DNA from: Pleurotus djamor
Taxonomy: Eukaryota > Basidiomycota > Agaricomycetes > Agaricales > Pleurotaceae
DNA length: 17,231 bases
Reading direction: 5' to 3'
Assembly: GCA_029747585.1 (NCBI GenBank)
Contig: JAPEVF010000940.1
Location: 1 to 17,231 of the forward strand
A program made the position numbers and the translations under genes. Shown here one piece after another: positions 1 to 6,356 of the stretch (the first letter of the stretch is position 1; each line of letters begins with the position of its first letter). The notes under the pieces are model-generated. The model was not told the DNA's origin and made no database searches. It saw only the letters and a program-made list of their open reading frames with translations.

Positions 1-87
1 GTACGTCGCGTTTGTAACGAGCTGCTTACTAGTTACTGATACCTCATCATCTTAGGACACTAGAGGAACTCGGCGACCGCAACCGCG

Positions 88-613
88 ATGGCTGCCGCGA
101 CCACAGCGGCTGCTGGTACGAGTCGGTAGGACTAGGCCAGCCTACGAACTCAAATCAATGTCAATGAAGTTCCTCGTTTGCGGTCGTGATCGATGACTTA
201 CCTACCGCTTTTTTCAGTCCATTCCATTCCTCAACTGGAGGTGATGGAAGGGGGAAGGGAGAGTGGTCATTGGTGAGCTCGCGAATTATCTCATATCTCA
301 ATGAGACTGGTACTGACCCTTCCTACTTGCTTGGATAGGTCTCGGCAACAAAGTTGATGGCGGCAGCGACAGCAACGGCAATAACAGCAACATGGGATGA
401 GGCGATTCCGCTTGGACGTCGAGGGTTAAACGTGGAAGAACGAATGGGTGGGATGGTGAAGGTGAGGGAAGGTAGGCAAGTACCAAACGCCCGAGCTCTG
501 ACTGACACATTCTTCAGAGTCCTTCCTCACACACGTTCAAAGCCAAACTCGAATTCGATGGAATTTCCTCCAAGAAACAAGAACCTTTACCGCCATCGAA
601 CCCCGACTCCTAA
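88..613 (+). CDS. Candidate small four-exon gene, Ala/Thr-rich protein of 103 residues (copy 1)
   Basis: Hand-built model: exons 88-125, 218-272, 339-461 and 518-613, joined across introns 126-217, 273-338 and 462-517. All introns are GT...AG, and the last two have a CTGAC branch-like motif and pyrimidine-rich acceptor. Joining keeps one frame from ATG to TAA. The product starts MAAATTAAAGTS, has a Gly-rich stretch, a second Ala/Thr block (LMAAATATAITAT, a degenerate echo of the start) and ends in a Lys/Pro/Ser tail (PLPPSNPDS). I recognise no family. The model is intact in both copies, but three of four codon differences between copies change the amino acid, so there is no sign of strong constraint. 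The AGs and GTs may instead belong to a longer transcript entering from the left, since base 1 already lies in an intron-like stretch ending at 55. Confidence 0.3.
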
Positions 614-867
614 GCGATGTCCGTTGTCCAGTATCCTCATAGTCAAAAACTCGACCCTTGCTGTTGAGGACAACAAGCACGTNCCCCCCAAAATGTAAGC
701 GAGAAAAATAAATGCATCATGGATAAGCTCGCGCACTCGATTGACGATCGTATAGTTCCTATTCATGTTAAATACCCCATATAGGTAGTGGGTAACACAT
801 CCTGCCAGCTTGCTTCTATCTTACTTTGCGGTACCTGAGACGGTTTCCACCATACATATGCCGCCCC

Positions 868-888
868 AAAATCAAAATCAAAATCAAA
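868..888 (+). repeat. AAAATC microsatellite
   Basis: About three and a half units of AAAATC, also present unchanged in copy 2 at 11371-11391. It lies about 20 bases upstream of the candidate ATG at 907. It is a short simple repeat with no evident function. Confidence 0.8.
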
Positions 889-906
889 CTTTGCGCAATT
901 CAGAAA

Positions 907-1195
907 ATGACTGGCACTCCCTCCATGGAAGCTCTGCAGATTACGACTTCAATTTTGAGGGTACGTCCCTCAGGCTTAGTTCTTACTGCGCACCCTCCTG
1001 TCTTCTTCTAGCTTTCGCTTGTTTGACTGCGGTGGTTACCGTAGGTCCGTACGTACTCGCTACCCAATTTGGGAGATCGTGAACACGATTTTCGATGGTC
1101 TGCCCACCGCCGACATTTTCTATTACTTCGTTCGATCATGTAACTTGTACTTGTATGGGTATGAACATTACTCGAGCAGGTTGCTGCCTCGGTAA
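907..1195 (+). pseudogene. F-box-like gene fragment (copy 1)
   Basis: A frame from about 1010 to the TAA at 1193-1195 reads as a protein of about 60 residues. It contains PIWEIVNTIFDGLPTADIF followed by an R-x-C pair, which resembles the Pro-x-Glu-Ile...Ile-Phe...Leu-Pro...Asp-Ile-Phe...Arg-x-Cys pattern of basidiomycete F-box-like domains. Upstream, an ATG at 907 opens a short frame (MTGTPSMEALQITTSILR) ending at a canonical intron, 961-1011 (GTACGT...TCTAG). The phases do not match across that intron: splicing puts the downstream exon out of frame. I therefore call it a broken or partly mis-modelled gene. No C-terminal repeat domain follows. The family assignment rests on motif shape only. 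Confidence 0.35.
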
Positions 1196-1319
1196 ACCGT
1201 GGAGACACTGCGATCACCGACGTACGCCAATGTCAACTCGCTGGTACTGCGCACGCTGTGTCTGTGCTTCGCCCAATGATCCTCCTGGCGTCGCCACACG
1301 TTATACGTAGTAATTTTCG

Positions 1320-1502
1320 CTATTGTCTGTTTTTAGCTTGAATGAATACTGTTTCGGAGTGTATGATGCCATCACGCGGGAAGCGTAGCCGTTGGGGAAC
1401 GTTCGAAACGGCGCCGAACACGGTCTGGACACTGTTACGGATGTCCCTTGAGCCCATCAGATTATTGAGGTATTTGTAAATTTAAGGTCTCGATTTCTCC
1501 AT
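1320..1502 (-). pseudogene. Broken copy-1 counterpart of the 60-residue minus-strand frame
   Basis: Same sequence as 11829-12011 with a nonsense change at the seventh codon and two other amino acid changes. If the copy-2 frame was ever a gene, this copy has lost it. If not, both are chance frames. Confidence 0.2.
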
Positions 1503-2212
1503 GATTTCATGTCGGGATATATTCTCAACTCCGTACGAGTCGACCTATCCGTGCTATTGAACGCAAACATGATCAACACACACACAAGTTAGCGACGCGG
1601 ATTGAATGTGCACTTTGCGCAACGATATCACTCTCATTGAATAAGGTGGTGACGAGGTAGGGACTGCTATCCAAATTACACTTGAGATAATAGAGCGGTC
1701 GCGCTCGTGAAGGTTTCCCGTGTAGGTTCTTGGATAGATCTAGAGGAGTGTCTTCTTGTGTCGCGTTTGCCGGATGAACCAAGAACAATTTTCATGCAGC
1801 GTACGCGAGTATATTCAAATAAAGCTACTCAACTGACTCTACGTTCCTGCGGCTGGCGACGCTTCATGTCTTTCTTGACATCCGTACCGAAACCACTTAA
1901 ATGTCGACATCGAGCGGTCAAAACACATCGAATCCAGCTGGCTATCTCTTCTGTGGTCGTTAAAGCCATCTGTACATTCAAAGACATCGCTCAATAACTG
2001 ACTTTCAATGCGTCAGAAGGGATAATCAACGTGAAGGCGACGATTGCGAACAAGTTCAAACAGGTTAGGGGTCATAGGAGTCAAGTGTCGGCAGTCTTTT
2101 ACAACTCTCCTCTCGGCATCGAGGAGCGCGAAGGTTTCGTATGAGTAGGCTGCAAGGATAAATTGCTTCCTTTTTACCTTAGAATCGCTGTCATACTCAT
2201 TTCTGCTTTGCG
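1503..2212. other. Diverged intergenic or decayed stretch (copy 1)
   Basis: This stretch holds short frames on both strands and none is convincing. The minus-strand frame 1573-1788 has no ATG and is interrupted in copy 2 by TCA to TAA. The plus-strand frame 1707-1997 shares only parts with copy 2. Relative to copy 2 it lacks about 57 bases near 1835 and 140 bases at 1988/1989. Divergence from copy 2 is clearly higher than in the first 1400 bases. I see no promoter or RNA gene. Confidence 0.5.
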
Positions 2213-2490
2213 TTGCCCGAAAACCCGTCTAAGGAGCGCACAGCGGAGGTTTCTTACAGATTGCTGCCTCAGTTAACAGAATTCATACAAGCCAGTCTTG
2301 CTATCTACTCTGGCGGACTACTGAAAGTAAGCGGAAAGTGCTGGGGATCGGGGAATGCGACCATTATATCCGATGCAAGCTATGTTTGGGATGGGTGAGG
2401 CGTTGGGGCTGGTTAGAAGGGGTGGACACACATTACGTGTGGGGAGAGACTGCGAGAAAGCATAAACTCAAGCGTGAGTCAGTGCTGTAA
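2213..2490 (+). pseudogene. Frameshifted copy-1 counterpart of the KRESVL-tail frame
   Basis: Matches 12935-13215 of copy 2 with many changes. The frame reading ISDASYVWDG stops at the TGA near 2396, which is created by 11 extra bases (TGAGGCGTTGG). Downstream the tail frame remains open to TAA at 2488-2490. Either copy 1 suffered the insertion or copy 2 a compensating deletion. Confidence 0.25.
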
Positions 2491-2534
2491 TATCGCGAAG
2501 CTTCTTCGATAGTTGGGTGTAACCGAAATGTTCG

Positions 2535-2830
2535 ATGACAACGTGCGAAGCCTCGGAGGTAAAGTATGTGCCCTTCTTTGTTGATTACCTCCAGGAACGA
2601 TCTTGATTATTCTCCTTGCTTTATTTTCAATAACGTAGGAGGATCGCCTCCAAGAGATTTGGGGACATGGTGGTGGAGATTACTCGGTGAGAAATTTAAT
2701 AGTCTTGGATATTTTCTGGGTTCACAACACGGACAAGCAGAGCACCGTATATAAGGTGCTGCTCCGAGCTATTCTCCTCCAGCTTCCCCCCACCATATCC
2801 CGTCACTATGCCACTCCGTTTTGCCGTTGC
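2535..2830 (+). CDS. Candidate two-exon gene, 71-residue protein (copy 1)
   Basis: Exon 1 (2535-2558) encodes MTTCEASE and ends at GTAAAG. The intron 2559-2638 ends AACGTAG, and exon 2 (2639-2830) continues in phase to TGA. The joined frame reads E-E-D-R-L-Q-E-I-W across the junction, then a Gly-rich turn, a hydrophobic segment (NLIVLDIFWVHNTDKQ) and an amphipathic stretch (VYKVLLRAILLQLPP), ending Arg-rich. Copy 2 keeps ATG, splice sites and stop. Of the codon differences in exon 2 at least two are silent and one is Val to Ile, weakly supporting this frame. The downstream TATA-like box lies inside this exon, so one of the two readings may be wrong. No family recognised. Confidence 0.35.
2742..2759 (+). 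promoter_or_regulatory. TATA-like box inside a GCACC/GGTGC inverted repeat (copy 1)
   Basis: TATATAAG at 2748-2755 is flanked by GCACC (2742-2746) and GGTGC (2755-2759). A pyrimidine-rich leader and an ATG at 2808 follow, about 60 bases from the box, a plausible distance for a core promoter. It would drive the multi-intron locus that starts here. A coding reading of the same bases also exists (exon 2 of the 71-residue model). Confidence 0.4.
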
Positions 2831-3041
2831 TCGCTGCGACGACCTTGAACTATCCTCCCCTTCGTCCTTCCCTCCTTCCCCCGTCATCATCCGCTTCTAT
2901 CCATTGCTCTCCGTCGTACCCTTCGTCTACCATGTACTCCACCCATTTTCCCCCTCTTCGCATCCCAGTAAGTTCTTCCAACCTGAGTGTTTAGATTTTA
3001 TTACTGACCTCCTGTTCTCCTTAGGGATGCTAGGGACTTGA
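2808..3041 (+). CDS. Candidate first small frame of the multi-intron locus, 58 residues
   Basis: ATG lies about 50 bases after the TATA-like box. Exon 1 (2808-2967) encodes MPLRFAVARC..., a Ser/Pro- and aromatic-rich peptide with a short hydrophobic segment (LLSVVPFVYHVL). A canonical intron, 2968-3024 (GTAAGT, CTGAC, CCTTAG), follows, and exon 2 adds RMLGT before TGA at 3039-3041. Another frame of exons 1-3 joins in phase with the 71-residue model, but with three stops. It could be a leader-type small ORF of a longer transcript. Identical in copy 2. Confidence 0.25.
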   Translation: MPLRFAVARCDDLELSSPSSFPPSPVIIRFYPLLSVVPFVYHVLHPFSPSSHPSKFFQPECLDFITDLLFSLGMLGT

Positions 3042-3434
3042 TCTCAGACGCGCAGCCTAGCGCCTACTAGGCTTGGTCCGTTACCACCACCATCTCTTCT
3101 CGCGGACTCGCATCAGGTCAGTTTCCAACGCTTTTACACAGGTCTCTTCTTATTCCTGACATACTCTGCTTAGATGAACTCATTTACGGGCTTGAAGTGA
3201 CTCCGGCCCTGCTGTTCTCGCCCCGATAATGTTGGCTTGTAAGTTTTTCATTCCTCTTCCCTTGCCCACTGTATCTGACTCGCGTTGGCTCTATCCAGTG
3301 TTTTATCGGATGGTAGACGGCCCTCCGCTTCCCTCCATCATAGCAATATTACTACGAATGGCCATTATTAAGAGGGACGCCGCGGCGCTCGCCCTCACCA
3401 CCCTCGACCATGGGTATGCAGCGCCTCTCGTTAC

Positions 3435-3834
3435 ATGATCCCCCATGCATCCTCGTAAGTCTACACGACTATTTATACATTTTAAGTCGAATCTAACCGT
3501 CCTCCCTTGTCAGGTTTGTCTTTTTCCGTCACTATCTGCGAGCCGGCACCTACCCATCGCCGTTACCATGCAAAGACTGCTCGTGCGGCCTTTTAGTGAT
3601 CGGGTTCACTTTGCGAGTAGTCTTCGTGATGCAATCCAACGTCCGAGTAAGTTTTTCTTATCTTCTCGTTTCGATTTTTTGATCTCATGCAATTCTTGCT
3701 TCTAGTATTCTTCTTGTCCCTGGACCGAAAGCTCCCGCACACGACTGGCACTCGAACAGCAGTGGTACTGGTTACATCGCGCCGTCATCAACCTCCTTCG
3801 ACGTCGTCATTCATTTGGACGCAGGAATTTGTGA
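3435..3834 (+). CDS. Candidate three-exon spliced frame, 93 residues
   Basis: Within the intron ladder an ATG at 3435 opens a frame that crosses two canonical introns (3455-3513 and 3647-3705) in phase and ends at TGA 3832-3834. Exons are 3435-3454, 3514-3646 and 3706-3834. The product starts MIPHASSFVFFRHYLRAG, has a Cys cluster (CKDCSCG), a hydrophobic segment (LLVIGFTLRVVFVM) and an Arg/His-rich end (NLLRRRHSFGRRNL). No family is recognised. All frames of the third exon are open over most of its length, so chance is a real alternative. Identical in copy 2. Confidence 0.25.
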
Positions 3835-3958
3835 TGCAAACCCACTTCTGCGCTATGTAAGTTCCATTCAGATGACCCTTTTGTTTTCGTTCTCATGTAT
3901 CCTCTTGATCTAGCCCTCCTCCATCGATGACGGGTCTCGGATCGTGACCTCTACCCTC

Positions 3959-5834
3959 CTCGACCGCGCCACCACCACCTCCCCTTTGAAGGAATGGCTT
4001 GATAATCTTCGCGATAGCCTATCCCTTGCCTTGTGAGTTTATCCCATGCTCGATCTTTTCTTTGTTTCCTTATGAACAATCTTTTGTCTAGTCCTATTCC
4101 TCGACGTCAACGTGTCCCACTCCGCATAGCTGCCGGTCATCATTTCCTCGCTACTGTTTGGGTGTTAGTCCGTCGCGGTGCCGATTGAGTTTACGAGTAA
4201 GTTCTATGTATCAGCTTCTCCTTTATCTATGTTCTCATCATATTCGTCCTTTCACGTTTCTAGTCTTTTTGTCGTCTCTTTGGCATCGCAGTCTGTGATG
4301 GCTTGTCTTCATGACCTATACCCTTCTCGACCGCGCCACCACGTTCCTCCCACTACCCTTGATCGGTCGAGAACCAACCGGCCGCATCCATGGTACCAAA
4401 TTGTAAGTTGTCTTCGAGACTCTATAGACCCTCTTTACTGACACAACTATTTTCAGTTCATCATGCAAGTTGCACATGATTCTGGGGTGTTTCGCGTTGT
4501 TGACCACGATGCGATGCGATGTGACTTTACAATCCGCTTTTCAAGTGTCCTTGTCCATCCCTTCGCGACCGCGCAACCAGCGCTGATCATCAACCTCTGC
4601 TTTACTTGTAAGTCACATTCATGTTCTCCTCTTTGATCCTTGTACTCACACCATTCTGTGTCTAGTTCTGGTCTCGGGGCTATGTCCAAACATAGCGCAG
4701 GGCGTAATCTGTCTGATAACCTTTGTGGTAAGTGTCTTGCATGTTCATATTTATGGTCCCTTTTCTTACATCTTGTTCCTAGTTTGATTCTTGTTGCTGC
4801 GGGATAGGCTCCTCGCCCCCTTGACCATGTCGCTTCAAGTGTCGGTTGTCATTACATCTTTCCACGGCGAGCCGCCCTGTTTCCCCTCCCTACTCGACCG
4901 CGTCACCAACCACCTGCGTGTCCATCAGCGCACGAGGACATCATTCATGGATTCACGGCTAGCTGCCTTCGTCCCCCTCCCGTCTCCACGCCCCCAACTT
5001 CATGGCTAGCCGCTAAGCGCTATCCCTCACGTCCCTTCTCGACCGCGCCACCAACCACCTGCTCATCAGCAGGCGCACGATGATGCCTTTTACGACTAGC
5101 CGCCGCCCTTAAGGCTGCCCTTCGATTTCCGGTCTCTATCGTGCACCGTTGTACCACACATGATTGGTTGCTCGGGGGTCGATGTGACCTTTATTCGCCC
5201 TTGAACACCTTTTCTACACGTTGTATACTCCCCTCTCCGACGACTACCACCTCACCACCTCCCTCATTGACCGCGCCACCAACCACTTCCTCATCAACGA
5301 GCGTACGCCAACGTCTTTCACGACTAGCCGCCTCGCTGTTACTCCGAAGGGATCAACTCGTCCAAGCACCTCCATCACAGCTATCCTCCTTCTTCCTTCA
5401 CCATTAAACACCTTCCCCTCTGTGTCGACTATCCTCCCTCTTCCCAACTATCCACCTTCTCTCTTCTCGAACGCGCCACCAACCACTCGATCTCTTTCCC
5501 CATCAAGTTCATTACCTATACTTGATGCCGTTCGGGTTATCAATGTTGTGTTATCATTCTTGGCTGCTCGCGGTGGAGGTTACCTTGGTTCATCCCCAAC
5601 CACTGCCTTGTCCGTCTCTCGGCGCTCTTCACGATCATCCGCCTTCCGTTTCCCTTCTTGACCGACACTTCCTTTTCTGGCGATCGTTCTTCAACCATAG
5701 TCATCACTCCCAGCGACTAGCCGCCTTCTTCATGAATCCATTAACCCTGCCCTTTTGCGGCATCAGCTCCGTTCAAGCACCTCCATCACAGCCAGCCAGC
5801 TTCCTTCCCTTCTCGACCGCGCCACCAACCACCT
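3959..5834 (+). repeat. Dispersed exon motif array, consensus CTCGACCGCGCCACCAACCA (copy 1)
   Basis: A motif of about 20 bases recurs at 3959, 4326, 4561 (degenerate), 4893, 5038, 5266, 5466 and 5812, each time in an exon of the multi-intron locus. Translated in its usual frame it gives LDRATNH or LDRATT. In the long exon it is followed by a second conserved block around CATCA...CGCACG...ACGACTAGCCGCC (4923-4975, 5062-5105, 5289-5332). A third block, CAAGCACCTCCATCACAGC, occurs at about 5363 and 5773. These look like degenerate copies of a composite module of roughly 70-200 bases. Motif frames relative to the unspliced exon differ (5038, 5266 and 5812 share one; 4893 and 5466 share another), so coding origin is not proven. 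Confidence 0.65.
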
Positions 5835-6273
5835 CAGAGCTGTCTGTTCCACGCTACCACTGTTCCTCTGTCGGATCATCGGCATCACGGTGGTCTTTTC
5901 TACTTCGCTCCCCACCTCTTCCGAGCATCCCAGAACTCTCCAATGGTTCGACGGCCCACGCGCAAGTCTCCTCAATCATCTCCCTTTCTTGCTCCTGACG
6001 CTCCTGGAACCCCTTGGTACGTACATCCATCGACTTGTTCTTGTGCCACGAAACTGACCATGACACTTAGGCTCATTTAGCGATTACGCGTCCTTGTCCT
6101 TGACTTGTACTGTAGCCCTAGTATACTCGCAATCTGTACCCGTAGATAGCCAATACACACCAGCGAAACTAGGGGTGACCCCCCCTTTTTTCGGCTGGCT
6201 ACAGCCTACCTTCGGGAGGGGAAACCCTGTCAGTCTGAGGTGTTGTGGTCATAGCACTTGGATTCCTTTTTAA
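5755..6273 (+). CDS. Open frame crossing the last intron of the locus (copy 1)
   Basis: The frame containing the LDRATNH motif at 5812 is open from after a TAA near 5743 to the donor at 6017. It resumes in phase after the intron 6017-6070 (GTACGT, CTGAC, CTTAG) and continues 66 codons to TAA at 6271-6273. The join reads LLLTLLEPLG-SFSDYASLSL. There is no ATG at the 5' side, so it would be the 3' end of a longer product. In copy 2 an inserted C (TCTGTACC to TCCTGTACC) and loss of two C further on break the second exon. No family recognised. Confidence 0.25.
6172..6228 (+). other. Chain of compact hairpins (copy 1)
   Basis: Within 57 bases: GGGG-TGA-CCCC (6172-6182), GGCTG-GCTA-CAGCC (6193-6206), CC-TTCG-GG (6209-6216) and AGGG-GAAA-CCCT (6217-6228). 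The third has a UUCG-type tetraloop, the fourth a GNRA tetraloop, and the last two abut. Tetraloops of these classes are typical of folded RNA. Copy 2 keeps every stem and only a C run shortens. The element lies between the last intron of the plus-strand locus and the 3' end of the minus-strand F-box gene, so it could be in either transcript. No known RNA family recognised. Confidence 0.4.
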
Positions 6274-6356
6274 CCGTTTAACCATTTAGCGTTGACTCTC
6301 CGATTTACCACGCACACACACAAGCTCAATTTCCATCCAAGACACGCAGTCATTCC

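Larger units (their letters stand above)
2808..6273 (+). other. Multi-intron spliced locus ('intron ladder'), coding status unresolved (copy 1)
   Basis: Twelve canonical introns read on the plus strand: 2968-3024, 3117-3173, 3239-3298, 3455-3513, 3647-3705, 3857-3913, 4033-4091, 4197-4263, 4403-4456, 4608-4665, 4728-4782 and 6017-6070. All start GTAAG, GTGAG, GTCAG or GTACG, end TAG or CAG, and measure 54-67 bases. Internal exons are 62-156 bases, and the exon 4783-6016 is 1234 bases. I followed the joined exons in all phases and found no single open frame through the ladder. Exons are often open individually, and local spliced frames of about 50-95 codons exist. It could be a spliced long noncoding RNA, a decayed modular gene, or several small genes. 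The transcript ends are not visible. Confidence 0.6.

Noticed and set aside
1395..1420. tRNA B-box-like GTTCGAAAC
   Set aside because: No matching A box or cloverleaf around it.
2639..2830. hAT transposase C-terminal dimerisation region
   Set aside because: NTDKQSTVYKV vaguely recalls the family, but the conserved Glu-Arg-x-Phe-Ser part is missing and no other transposase domain is nearby.
4507..4523. GCGAT pentanucleotide repeat as a regulatory element
   Set aside because: Only about three units, absent from copy 2; a trivial slippage product.
5221..5998. Unspliced plus-strand frames of 146 and 158 codons in the long exon
   Set aside because: They overlap in different frames, are rich in Ser, Pro, Leu and His from C/T-rich sequence, begin at non-ATG or internal codons, and show no selection between copies because that block is nearly identical.
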